Translations under genes and position numbers: made by a program | Shown: in pieces, positions 54,168 to 62,417 of the stretch | How the letters are laid out: each line of letters begins with the position of its first letter | Position numbering within the stretch: the stretch's first letter is position 1 | Notes under the pieces: generated by a model | The model's database searches: none | What the model was told of the DNA's origin: nothing | The model's input: the letters and a program-made list of their open reading frames with translations, nothing else | DNA from: Amycolatopsis circi | GTDB lineage: Bacteria > Actinomycetota > Actinomycetes > Mycobacteriales > Pseudonocardiaceae | Reading direction: 5' to 3' | DNA: 64,000 nt | NCBI RefSeq assembly: GCF_003385235.1 | Contig: NZ_PQIA01000038.1 | Location: forward strand, 1-64,000

Positions 54168-55741
54168 CGCACCAACGGGGGGATAGCGCGCATCCAGTAC
54201 TCGTCCTCCTCGGCGAGTTCGGCCTCGGTCGTGTAGTCCATCGACACCGCGTGCTCGGCGTAGGTCTCCAGGTCCCGCAGGGGGGCGGGCAACCCCGAGT
54301 AGTAGTCGGAGACCTCGGCGAAGAGCCGATCCCGATGGGAGGCAAGGTTGTCCAGGTCGATGCGGCCCGCCTCGAACAGGTCGAGGCAGCGCCGCTGGAC
54401 GGCCAGGCAGAAGGTGGTGAGGCCGGCGAACCACGCGTTGATCGCGGCCCGATCGGCGGCCTCCGCGGTGTCGCGGGCGAGGTTGAGCCGCACCAGTTTC
54501 TTGTTCCACTCGTAGGACAACAGGCGATAAAGCTCCATCAGCGGTTCGAGTTCGCTGCTGAAGATCTGCGCCCCGGCCGGCTGTTCCTTCTGCCGCAGAT
54601 CGTGGCCGACATACGTGCGCGCGGACAATGCGGTGCCGTCTGACCGGTGCCGGTCGGCGCGCCAGTCGCTCTCGAAGGAGAAGGTGAAGGCGGGTACGCC
54701 CAGCAGCCGTGGTTTCACTCGGGCAAGTTCGTCCAGAGTATCGAGATTCTGCCGGATGGTACGGGTGGAGGTGTTGCGATTGAACACGATGAAGCTCAGA
54801 TTCGCGTAGATGTCGTGTTTCTGCAAGCGGCGGACGCAGTCGAAGACCGTGGTCGCCGACAGCTGCTTGTTCAGCGCGTCGAGGTCTTCCTGGGCGAAGG
54901 ACTCCGCGCCGACGAACACCTGCACCAGACCGGCCTGCTTGAGCAGGTCGAGCCGGTCGAAGCGCAGCAGGGTGTCGGCGCGGCAGTAGATCTTGAACTT
55001 GATCGGCGGCAGCTCTGCGGTGATGCGCCGCAACAGCTCAGCCCTGGCGGGAAAGATCGCGTCGTCCTTGCCGATGAACTCCGAGTCGTAGAAGACGAAA
55101 TTGCGGATCCCCAGGCCGCAGTAGCGCCGCAAATCGGCGAGGATGTCGTCGTTGGGGCGGACCTGCCAGCGCTCGGGATAGTTCTTGCCGTGGTTGATGA
55201 AGCAGAACTTGCATCCGAAATGGCAGCCTCGAGTCGTCTCGATCGTCGCCCGGGCGCGTTTGACCTGCCACGGCTGCAGCCGCAGAGCGTTCAGGTAAGG
55301 GCGTGCGGCAAGACCGTCGCCGAAAACGGGACCGTCGTCGGGGAGGCCCAGCTCGTGTGCCAGCGCACGTTCGTCGTGCCGGACGATGGCGACTTCGCTG
55401 GGCCAGTCGGAGAACCTGCGCAGACGCGCCACCTGGCCGTAGATCCACACGCGTTTCCCTTCGGAGGAAAGGCGTGCGGCGACGCGGCGCACGTAATGCA
55501 GGTTCTCGCCGGTCTCCCGGATCGGCAGAACGTAGCCCCGGGCGTCGTGGGCCAGGACGTCGTCGAGGGCGGTGTCGCGTTCGAGGTGGAAATCGTATAC
55601 CCGGTAATTCGTGAACTTGACCTTCTCGAAATACCCGAGCAGGTACGTGATAATCGGTTCCTCGGATACGTTGAGCTTGCTGTACTGGTAGGAGAAGGGC
55701 AGCCTGACGATGTCCAGCGGTGCCGCCTGCGACGCGACCAT
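54164..55741 (-). CDS. Radical SAM enzyme with probable B12-binding-like N-terminal domain
   Basis: A 525-residue enzyme. The cluster motif is TRGCHFGCKFCFINHG, with Cys173-x3-Cys177-x2-Cys180 for the 4Fe-4S cluster. The ~150 residues before it look like a Rossmann domain in the place where class B radical SAM methylases carry cobalamin (SYQYSKLNVSEEPIITYLLG, VRRVAARLSSEGKRVWIYGQ), though no obvious DxHxxG ligand is seen. The barrel continues (FVFYDSEFIGKDDA, LVQVFVGAESFAQEDLDALN) and a helical C-terminal ~130 residues follows. ATG at 55741 has GGAGA upstream. It lies just after the peptide gene and a hairpin. Peptide modification is the leading hypothesis. Confidence 0.85.
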   Translation of the reverse strand: MVASQAAPLDIVRLPFSYQYSKLNVSEEPIITYLLGYFEKVKFTNYRVYDFHLERDTALDDVLAHDARGYVLPIRETGENLHYVRRVAARLSSEGKRVWIYGQVARLRRFSDWPSEVAIVRHDERALAHELGLPDDGPVFGDGLAARPYLNALRLQPWQVKRARATIETTRGCHFGCKFCFINHGKNYPERWQVRPNDDILADLRRYCGLGIRNFVFYDSEFIGKDDAIFPARAELLRRITAELPPIKFKIYCRADTLLRFDRLDLLKQAGLVQVFVGAESFAQEDLDALNKQLSATTVFDCVRRLQKHDIYANLSFIVFNRNTSTRTIRQNLDTLDELARVKPRLLGVPAFTFSFESDWRADRHRSDGTALSARTYVGHDLRQKEQPAGAQIFSSELEPLMELYRLLSYEWNKKLVRLNLARDTAEAADRAAINAWFAGLTTFCLAVQRRCLDLFEAGRIDLDNLASHRDRLFAEVSDYYSGLPAPLRDLETYAEHAVSMDYTTEAELAEEDEYWMRAIPPLVR

Positions 55742-55770
55742 CTGTTTCTCCAATCCGACCCGGAAGAGGT

Positions 55771-55793
55771 GGAGCCACGGAATCCGTGGCTCC
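55771..55793 (-). terminator. Attenuator-like hairpin between peptide and radical SAM genes
   Basis: GGAGCCACGGA and TCCGTGGCTCC are perfectly complementary over 11 bp around one unpaired base (plus-strand 55771-55781 and 55783-55793). It lies between the peptide stop (55807) and the radical SAM start (55741). No T-run follows. Partial termination or mRNA stabilisation here would make more peptide than enzyme, as in many RiPP operons. Confidence 0.7.
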
Positions 55794-55806
55794 GCCCGGT
55801 GCAAAC

Positions 55807-55884
55807 TCAGGGAACGATTGCCTCGTCGACGAACACGTCCTCGACGTCCGCCGCCTGCTCGAAGTCAACCACGCTGTCCTCCAT
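55807..55884 (-). CDS. 25-residue acidic putative precursor peptide
   Basis: ATG at 55884 is preceded by GGAGG (plus-strand CCTCC at 55891-55895) at 6 bases, one of the best ribosome sites in the window. The peptide begins MEDSVVDFEQAADVED and ends in VDEAIVP. It has five Asp and four Glu, no Lys, Arg, His, Cys, Tyr or Trp, two Phe, and a C-terminal Pro. Third codon positions are strongly G/C (about 21 of 25). A longer in-frame start at 55995 would add a basic segment but lacks a ribosome site. First gene of the radical SAM operon, so a RiPP-like substrate, scaffold or leader is plausible. Experimental support is absent. Confidence 0.6.
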   Translation of the reverse strand: MEDSVVDFEQAADVEDVFVDEAIVP

Positions 55885-57064
55885 GTCACACCTCCATTCG
55901 CGAACTCGGAAAATGCTTTCCTGTGCGGATTTCACAGGCCTGCGCGGGCGCATGGGCTTTCCTGCTCGCCCGCGGGAGATAAGCCTGATCTGCATCAGCG
56001 GAGATTGGCATTCGAAATGACCCGTCTCCGCTCTGGGCTTAAGTTTGAAAGCCTAGCGAGAACCGTGCGCGGACCGGTACCGCCGTTTAGGGATGATCCG
56101 ATCGGAATATTTCTTTCCAGCACCCGGAACTGGATGTGCCGACCGGCGCAGACGAATCGCCCACACGTCGGAATTCGGTTCCAGAACGGTCGAGCCGGCG
56201 GTTTCCCCGAGGTGCCGGCCCAGCGTGAGCCGGGCAAGTTGCGGCGGTGTCAGCCCGGGGTGCGGGCACCGATCCCGTGTGGCTGGACGGCATCGTTCTG
56301 CCCCGACTCGTCGGGTCGGCCGTCGCTTCGACGTCATCCGCGCTCCGGGCCGTCGTGGCTGGGGCGCGCTGGCCGAACTCGATCGCAGCAGCCCAGCTCC
56401 ATGCCCGCGCCACCCGCCTCAACGCCCGCGGGGCCGATCAGGCCAGCACGCGGGATGCTGGAGTGATACCTGCACACCGCCCATGCCGCTGCCCGCCTGA
56501 CACCTCCCCGCCCGCCGCTCGAGCCGGCTGTTCCGGCGCACCTGTATCCGATCGGCGATGCCGGCCACGCACGCGGCCGGCTGAGCACTGAAGCCGCCTC
56601 TGCGGTGGCCGTGGTCGAAACGGCCGCGCAGCACGCCGCCTGTTCGGCCGGGGCGGTCCAGTTGTCCGCGACTATCAGCCACTGCTCCGTTCTCGCATCG
56701 AGGCCGAGGACGTCGTCGTATTTCGGCACGGCCGACTGCGCGGTGATCGTCGCGCCGGAGGGGCAGCCCGACAACGCGGTGCTCGCTCAACGCCAGCACA
56801 CCTTGACCGTCCAGGTCGATCCGTGGCGCCGTTGCTGTTTCGAGGTGCAGGCGAGCGACAGCAGAGCCGTTTGCCGCAGCGAACCGCAGACCGTCCGGGG
56901 TGCGATCTGCCGCCGGTGGCAGTCAGGCCGCCGAGGCGATGTCCGTTGCCGTGCGGCAACTGGGCGACCCGGGCGTGCGGCCGATAGGATGATCGCGGCT
57001 GGAATGCCCGGAAGCGCCGTTAGGGTGTGCCAGATCATCGATTGGCAGTGCACTGGGGGCGCGG
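55885..57064. other. Unassigned stretch upstream of the peptide operon
   Basis: About 1.2 kb. The part next to 55885-56100 is lower in GC and must hold the promoter of the peptide operon. I could not settle on a -10. From about 56250 to 57000 frames on both strands show G/C third-position bias (for example KYDDVLGLDARTEQWLIVAD on the minus strand near 56640-56715), but none has a convincing start or domain. It may be a decayed gene. Nothing more can be supported. Confidence 0.4.
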
Positions 57065-60000
57065 ATGACGGTGAACAGGCGTGGTTTCCTGGCCGGAGTT
57101 GCGGGAACGGCCGGGGCGGTGGGGCTCGGCGCGACCGGTCCGGTATTCGGCGCGCGGGCGGAAGCCCTTGCCAGGCAACCGCTTTCGGTCCGGCAGGGCA
57201 CGAACGTGGCGGCCCAGCTGTCGCCGGACGGCCGGACCGTCGCGATCGACCTGCTCGGCGTGCTGTGGCTGCTGCCGGCGCGGGGCGGAACGGCGCAACG
57301 GCTCACCGGGGACCTTTTCGACATCGGATTGCCGTCCTGGTCCCCGGACGGCACGACGCTGGTGTTCCAGTCCTATCGTGAAGGCGCCTTCGACCTGTGG
57401 ACGATCCGGGCCGACGGCAGCGGCCCGCGACGGCTGACGAGCGGGCCGTTCGATCACCGCGAACCGGTCTTTTCCCCGGACGGCCGCGCCATCGCCTACT
57501 CCTCCGACGAAGGCGGCAGCTACGGCATCCGGGTGCTGGACGTCGCCTCCGGGACCAGCCGGGTGATCACCGACAGCCCGGAGGAGGAGTACGAACCGGC
57601 CTGGTCGCCGGACGGGTCGAAACTCGCGTTCGTCGCAGGCGCGAAACGCGTCGACGTCGTCTCCGTCGCCGACGGCGCCCGTTCCACGCTGGTCAGCGAA
57701 CCCGACGCGGTGCTGCACAGTCCGATGTGGACTCCGGACGGGAAGGACGTCGTCTACGCCCGGCTCGCCGGCGGCCCGATGCCGCTGCCGCCCGCCGCGG
57801 CGGAGCTGGCGCGCGCCGGGAAACCGTTGTTCACCGGGGAGGACGTGTTCCCGTTCCGGGTTTCCTGGCTCAGCGACGACGAATACCTCTACACCGCCGA
57901 CGGTGCGCTGCGGCGGCGGAAACTCAGCGGAGGCGCGGCGACGGACATCCCGTTCTGCGCCCCGGTCGCCGTCGCCGAGGGGCCGCTGCACGCGCGTCCG
58001 CGGGATTTCGCTTCCACCGCCCCGAAACCGGTGGTCGGGATCGGCAGCCCGGTGCTGTCGCCGGACGGCAGCCAGGTCGCGTTCCGCGCGTTGAACGACC
58101 TGTACCTGATGGAGCTGGGCCGGTTGCCGCGCCCGCTGACCCGTGACGCGGGGTGGAAAAGCGACCCGGCGTTCTCGCCCGACGGAGGAAGGCTGGTCTA
58201 CTCCACCGATCGCGGCGGCACGCTCGACCTGTGGATCCGCGATCTGAAGACCGGCCAGGACCGGCAGCTGACGAACCTGCCCGATCTGGCCGCGACGTCG
58301 AGCGCCTGGTCTCCGGACGGCTCCCGGATCGCGTTCCTCGACCAGCTCGGCGCGCTGCACACCGTCGAGGTCGCGACCGGAGCCGTGCGGCAGGTATTCA
58401 CCGCGATCTTCGAGCCAGGCCGTCCGGCCTGGTCGCCGGACGGCAAGGTCATCGCACTCGCCGCGGTGAAGCCGTACTCGACGCGCTTCCGCGAGGGGCT
58501 GAACAAGATCCTGCTGGTGGACACCGAAACCGGAGCCGGCCGTTACGTGGACCCGATGCCGGAGCGGTCCATCCAGACCCGCGGCGACGACGGTCCGGTG
58601 TGGTCGCCGGACGGGCGGCGGATGGCGTTCGTGGCGGCCAGCGTGCTGTGGGTGGCCGACGTGCACCCGGACGGCACGTTCGCCGGCCCGCCGCGGCAGG
58701 TCACCGACGAGGTCACCGACGCGCCGAGCTGGAGCGGCGATTCGAAGACCCTGCTGTACCTGAACAACGGCCGGTTGCGGCTGATCGCGGCGGCCGGTGG
58801 CGCGCCTCGCACCGTGCCGACGCACCTGACCTGGACCAACGCCCGCAACCGCGGCCGGGTGATCGTGCGCGCCGGGCGGATGTGGGACGGCACTTCGCAC
58901 ACTTCGCGCACGGACGTGGACATCGTGGTGGACGGCGGCCGGATCGCCGGGGTGGAGCCGGCGGGCAGCGGGCTGGACGGCGAGATCGTCGACGCGCGCG
59001 ACGGCGTGGTGATCCCCGGGCTCGTCGACATGCACAACCATCGCCAGATGCAGGGGTACGGCTACGGCGACCGGCAGGGCAGGCTGTGGCTGTCGCTCGG
59101 CTTCACCACCACACGATCGCCGGGCAGCCCGGCGTATCACATGGTGGAGGAGCGGGAGTCGGTCCAGTCCGGCGCCCGGCTCGGGCCGCGCTACTTCGCC
59201 ACCGGCGAGGCCATCGACGGCTCGCGCGTCTTCTACAACTTCATGCGGCCCACCTTCGACGCGCGGCAGCTGGAACTCGAGCTGGAACGGGCCGAGAAAC
59301 TGGATTACGACCTGCTCAAGGCCTACGTGCGGATCAGTCCGGAAATGCAGCGCCGGGTGATCGAATGGGGGCACCAGCGGCGGCTGCCGGCGACCTCGCA
59401 CTACCACTACCCGGCGCTCGCCTTCGGCGGCGACGGCATGGAGCACATGGGCGCCACCAGCCGGTTCGGCTACTCCCGCACGTACTCCGCGCTCGGCGCC
59501 GGATACGACGACGTAGTGGCTCTGTTCCTGCGCCGCGGCGCCGCGCGCACGCCCACGCTGTTCGCCGCCGCCGCGCTGTTCCGCGACGACGAAAGCCTGG
59601 TCACCGACCGGCGGGTGCGGACGCTGTATCCGGCGTGGGAGTACAAGTCGTTGCAGAAGACCGCCGAGGCCTCGAAGACCGCGGACCAGACCGCGGCGCT
59701 GAACAGCCTGGCCCGCCAAGTGAAGGAGGCGGCGGCGATCCTGCGCGGCGGCGGCCGGATCGTCACCGGCACCGACTCGCCGATCGACCACACCGCGGTC
59801 AGCACGCACATGAACCTGCGCGCGATGGTGGCCTACGGCTTCACCCCGTACGAAGCGCTGATCACCGCGACGAGCATCCCGGGTGACGTCCTGGGCGAAC
59901 CGCTGGGCCGCGTCGCCCGGGGCTGTCACGCTGACCTGGTGGTGCTCGGCAGCGACCCGCTCACCGATATCAAGGCCGCCGCCGACGTCCGCCAGGTCCT

Positions 60001-60181
60001 CGCGAGCGGGCGCGTGCACACAGTGGACGAGCTGCTCGCCCCGTTCGCGTCGGCCGGTTCAGCCGCGCCGGCCAGCGCGCGGCTGACGCCGGTTCCGGAT
60101 CATCCGGACAACGCGGCGTTCTGGTGGCACGACCCGCGCTACGTAGAGAGCGCCCGCACGTCCTGCTGCACCGGCGATTAG
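57065..60181 (+). CDS. Tat-exported TolB-propeller / amidohydrolase fusion protein
   Basis: A 1038-residue exported protein. The twin-arginine signal is NRRGFLAGVAGTAGAVGLGA. Residues ~50-600 are WD40-like PD40/TolB propeller repeats, each ending in a W-SPDG-type turn (PSWSPDGTTLVF, EPVFSPDGRAIAY, SAWSPDGSRIAFL). The C-terminal ~400 residues form a metal-dependent amidohydrolase barrel: metal ligands in GLVDMHNHRQMQG (H-x-H), SHYHYPAL, and Asp in VTGTDSPIDHT. Such fusions are known as secreted amidohydrolases or prolidase-like enzymes with unknown substrates. It stands alone between the unassigned stretch and the AKR/SDR pair. The ATG has a weak ribosome site. Confidence 0.88.
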   Translation: MTVNRRGFLAGVAGTAGAVGLGATGPVFGARAEALARQPLSVRQGTNVAAQLSPDGRTVAIDLLGVLWLLPARGGTAQRLTGDLFDIGLPSWSPDGTTLVFQSYREGAFDLWTIRADGSGPRRLTSGPFDHREPVFSPDGRAIAYSSDEGGSYGIRVLDVASGTSRVITDSPEEEYEPAWSPDGSKLAFVAGAKRVDVVSVADGARSTLVSEPDAVLHSPMWTPDGKDVVYARLAGGPMPLPPAAAELARAGKPLFTGEDVFPFRVSWLSDDEYLYTADGALRRRKLSGGAATDIPFCAPVAVAEGPLHARPRDFASTAPKPVVGIGSPVLSPDGSQVAFRALNDLYLMELGRLPRPLTRDAGWKSDPAFSPDGGRLVYSTDRGGTLDLWIRDLKTGQDRQLTNLPDLAATSSAWSPDGSRIAFLDQLGALHTVEVATGAVRQVFTAIFEPGRPAWSPDGKVIALAAVKPYSTRFREGLNKILLVDTETGAGRYVDPMPERSIQTRGDDGPVWSPDGRRMAFVAASVLWVADVHPDGTFAGPPRQVTDEVTDAPSWSGDSKTLLYLNNGRLRLIAAAGGAPRTVPTHLTWTNARNRGRVIVRAGRMWDGTSHTSRTDVDIVVDGGRIAGVEPAGSGLDGEIVDARDGVVIPGLVDMHNHRQMQGYGYGDRQGRLWLSLGFTTTRSPGSPAYHMVEERESVQSGARLGPRYFATGEAIDGSRVFYNFMRPTFDARQLELELERAEKLDYDLLKAYVRISPEMQRRVIEWGHQRRLPATSHYHYPALAFGGDGMEHMGATSRFGYSRTYSALGAGYDDVVALFLRRGAARTPTLFAAAALFRDDESLVTDRRVRTLYPAWEYKSLQKTAEASKTADQTAALNSLARQVKEAAAILRGGGRIVTGTDSPIDHTAVSTHMNLRAMVAYGFTPYEALITATSIPGDVLGEPLGRVARGCHADLVVLGSDPLTDIKAAADVRQVLASGRVHTVDELLAPFASAGSAAPASARLTPVPDHPDNAAFWWHDPRYVESARTSCCTGD

Positions 60182-60311
60182 CGGGCAGGGTGCTGACGAA
60201 CAGGTCGGCGATTCCGGTGGCGAAGAACAACGCCGCCAGTTCGACCAGTTCCCGGTTGACCGAACGCTTCCGGCTCTCGGCGGTCGTGCGCCGCTTCTCG
60301 GATGCTGTCAT
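59970..60311 (-). CDS. Possible small membrane protein, 3' half antisense to amidohydrolase
   Basis: From ATG at 60311 the frame reads a charged start (TASEKRRTTAESRKRSVNRE) and a hydrophobic stretch (LVELAALFFATGIADLFVST) with good G/C third-position bias. After about 60180 it runs antisense through the end of the amidohydrolase gene and becomes an Arg-rich sequence without character. The first ~45 codons may be a genuine small gene whose original end was lost. Low certainty. Confidence 0.3.
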   Translation of the reverse strand: MTASEKRRTTAESRKRSVNRELVELAALFFATGIADLFVSTLPANRRCSRTCGRSLRSAGRATRTPRCPDDPEPASAARWPARLNRPTRTGRAARPLCARARSRGPGGRRRRP

Positions 60312-60389
60312 GCCGTCAGCGTCGCGGCGGGGGTTTACCGTTGGCGGCACGGTCTGTCACGATTCAGTTAACCGTCGCCGGGCGCGGCG

Positions 60390-61355
60390 TTACCGCATCG
60401 GGGACGGCGGCATCCAGACCAGCCGCGGGTCGGTCTGCACGAAGCTGCCCAGCAGCTGGTCGACCCGCATCAGCACGTCCAGATCGAGCCGGACGCCCGC
60501 TGCCTTCGCGTTTTCGGTCATCTGTTCCGGCGTGCTCGCTCCCGCCACCGCCGCGGACACGGTTTCGTGCTGCAGGGTCCAGGCGAGCGCGAGCTGTGCC
60601 ATGGTCAGCCCCGCGTCGTCCGCGACGCCGCGCAGCAGCTCCACCCGGTCCACCAGTTCCGGGTACCGCAGCGGCCGCGCGTACGCCGGTCCGGTCGCGC
60701 GGGAGCCCGGCGGGACCGCGCCGTTGCCGTATTTGCCGGTCAGGACGCCTTGCGCCAGCGGGACCGCGGCGAACTGGCCGATGCCGAGCCGGTCGGACAC
60801 CGGGATCACCTGTGCCTCGGCCACGCGCCACAGCATCGAGTAATGCGGCTGATTCGAGACCAGCGGCACGTTGTACCGCGCGGCCGCCTCGGCTGCTTGC
60901 GTCAGCTGCTCCGCTGTCCACTCCGCGGTGCCGACGTAGCGCACTTTGCCTTGCCGCACGAGGTCCGACAGGGTCAGGAACGTCTCCGCGATCGGCGTCT
61001 TGTAGTCGAATCTCAACAGCTGATAGACGTCGATGTAGTCGGTGCGCAGTCTCCGCAGCGAGCCCTCCAGCGACGCGATCAGGTGTTTGCGGCTCAGGCC
61101 CGTGTCGTTGGGTCCGGGGCCTTCGGGCCAGAACACGCCGGTGCAGAGGACGAGGTCGTCGCGGCGCGTGCCGGCGAACGCCTCTCCGTAAGCGGCTTCC
61201 GCGGCGCCGCCGTCCCAGGCCGCCGCCGTGTGGAACGTCGTGACGCCCGCGTCCAGCGCCGCGGCGACGCAGCCGGGCGCGTGGTGGTTGAACCAGTTGC
61301 CGTAGGCGATTTCGCTCACGGCGAGCCCGCTCGCGCCGAGCCTGCGGTACTCCAC
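60390..61355 (-). CDS. Aldo/keto reductase
   Basis: A 321-residue NADPH-dependent TIM-barrel reductase of the potassium-channel-beta-like group. The start MEYRRLGASGLAVSEIAYGN and the catalytic Asp/Tyr region (FHTAAAWDGGAAEAAYGEAF, where DTA-x-x-Y is usual and Tyr is the acid) are present. YIDVYQLLRFDYKTPIAET, GTAEWTAEQLTQA and the C-terminal NADP site (VAGASTPEQMTENAKAAGV) follow. In the first motif the Asp is replaced (FHTAAAWDG rather than DTA), so activity may be altered. It starts one base after the SDR stop, forming an operon with it, divergent from the PKS gene. Confidence 0.85.
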   Translation of the reverse strand: MEYRRLGASGLAVSEIAYGNWFNHHAPGCVAAALDAGVTTFHTAAAWDGGAAEAAYGEAFAGTRRDDLVLCTGVFWPEGPGPNDTGLSRKHLIASLEGSLRRLRTDYIDVYQLLRFDYKTPIAETFLTLSDLVRQGKVRYVGTAEWTAEQLTQAAEAAARYNVPLVSNQPHYSMLWRVAEAQVIPVSDRLGIGQFAAVPLAQGVLTGKYGNGAVPPGSRATGPAYARPLRYPELVDRVELLRGVADDAGLTMAQLALAWTLQHETVSAAVAGASTPEQMTENAKAAGVRLDLDVLMRVDQLLGSFVQTDPRLVWMPPSPMR

Positions 61356-61356
61356 T

Positions 61357-62145
61357 TCAGCCTCCTTGGACGGCCATCTCGTCGATCCACGCGTCCACCG
61401 CGCCGGCCTTGCGGGCGAACGATTCCCGCACCGATTCGTGCGGCAGGATCAGGAACTCGTCCCGGGAGAGCCCGCGCACGACCGCGTCGGCGACGTCCTC
61501 GGGTTCGAGCAGCGGCGCGGCGGCCGCGATCGCCAGCGCGGCGGGGTGGCCGGCGGCGAGACCCGGCTCCAGCAGCGCGGTGCGGACGCCGAGCGGGCAC
61601 AGCGCGCTGACCCGCACCCCGCGCGGCCGGTAGGTGATCGCGAGCCATTCGGCCAGCGCGACGGCCGCGTGCTTGGTGACCGAGTACGGCGCGTCGCCCG
61701 GCACTCCGAGCAGGCCGGCGGCCGACGCGGTGAGCAGCAGGCAGCCCTCGCCGCGGGCGAGCATCGAAGGCAGCACCGCCTGTGCGGCGTGGACATGCTG
61801 CATCACGTTGATTTCCCAGGACTTCGCCCACTGTTCGTCCGCGGCGTGCACGCCGGTGCCGAACGCGGCGCCGGCGTTGGCGCAGAACAAATCCACCTGC
61901 CCGAACTCGCTTCGCGCGCCCGCCACCAGCGCCTTCAAGTCCTTTTTGGACGTCGCGTCGGTCGCTGCCGCGACGGCCCGGCCGCCGGTGTCTCTGATCT
62001 CGGCCGCCACGCGTTCGGCCCCGTCCGCGTCGAGGTCGGACACGACTACCCCGCGCGCGCCCTCGGCGGCGAATCTGCGGGCCATGGCGGCGCCGATTCC
62101 GTGCGCCGCGCCGGTGAGCACGACTACCCGCCCGGTCAGTTCCAC
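61357..62145 (-). CDS. Short-chain dehydrogenase/reductase (SDR)
   Basis: A 262-residue classical SDR. The cofactor loop is VVLTGAAHGIGAAMARRFAA, followed by Asp in VVSDLDADGAERV, which favours NAD(H). The NAG strand is DLFCANAGAAFGTG and the catalytic SYK is LLTASAAGLLG...APYSVTKHAAVALAE. GTG at 62145 follows TGGAGCG. It is the first gene of the SDR-AKR operon, divergent from the PKS gene with a 272-bp gap. It may supply or tailor a polyketide intermediate, or be unrelated. Confidence 0.87.
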   Translation of the reverse strand: MELTGRVVVLTGAAHGIGAAMARRFAAEGARGVVVSDLDADGAERVAAEIRDTGGRAVAAATDATSKKDLKALVAGARSEFGQVDLFCANAGAAFGTGVHAADEQWAKSWEINVMQHVHAAQAVLPSMLARGEGCLLLTASAAGLLGVPGDAPYSVTKHAAVALAEWLAITYRPRGVRVSALCPLGVRTALLEPGLAAGHPAALAIAAAAPLLEPEDVADAVVRGLSRDEFLILPHESVRESFARKAGAVDAWIDEMAVQGG

Positions 62146-62417
62146 TCGCGCTCCACTATTTCCTGAGGCATTGTTACCGGGGTGAGCAAATTGTATTTCC
62201 TGACTGTCAGCCGCATGATAAAAGACCTGGTCAGGGGCTTGTGATGAGTTCGGTGCATGGTTCCGGACATTAGCACGGCAGGGGTGTCGATGGTACGCTC
62301 CGCGGCAATTATCCACTGCCGGTATTGCGTTTTCCGCGGTCGATGCGTTATTGCTGTAAACGGTTCCGCGACGATCACCCGCGCACCACTGCCCATCCCG
62401 GTACAGGAGGTCAGCCG
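62146..62417. other. Divergent promoter region before the PKS gene
   Basis: About 270 bases of comparatively AT-rich DNA between the SDR gene and the PKS gene. It must hold both promoters. No clear palindrome or -35/-10 pair was found. A very strong AGGAGG ribosome site lies at 62405-62410. Confidence 0.45.

Noticed and set aside
55807-55995. A 62-residue version of the peptide starting at 55995
   Set aside because: The added 37 residues are basic and lack a ribosome site, whereas the ATG at 55884 has GGAGG at the ideal distance.
57035-60019. A minus-strand open frame of ~994 codons opposite the amidohydrolase
   Set aside because: It mirrors a gene with clear domains, is Arg/His-rich and shows no family motif. 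Long antisense frames are usual at this GC content.
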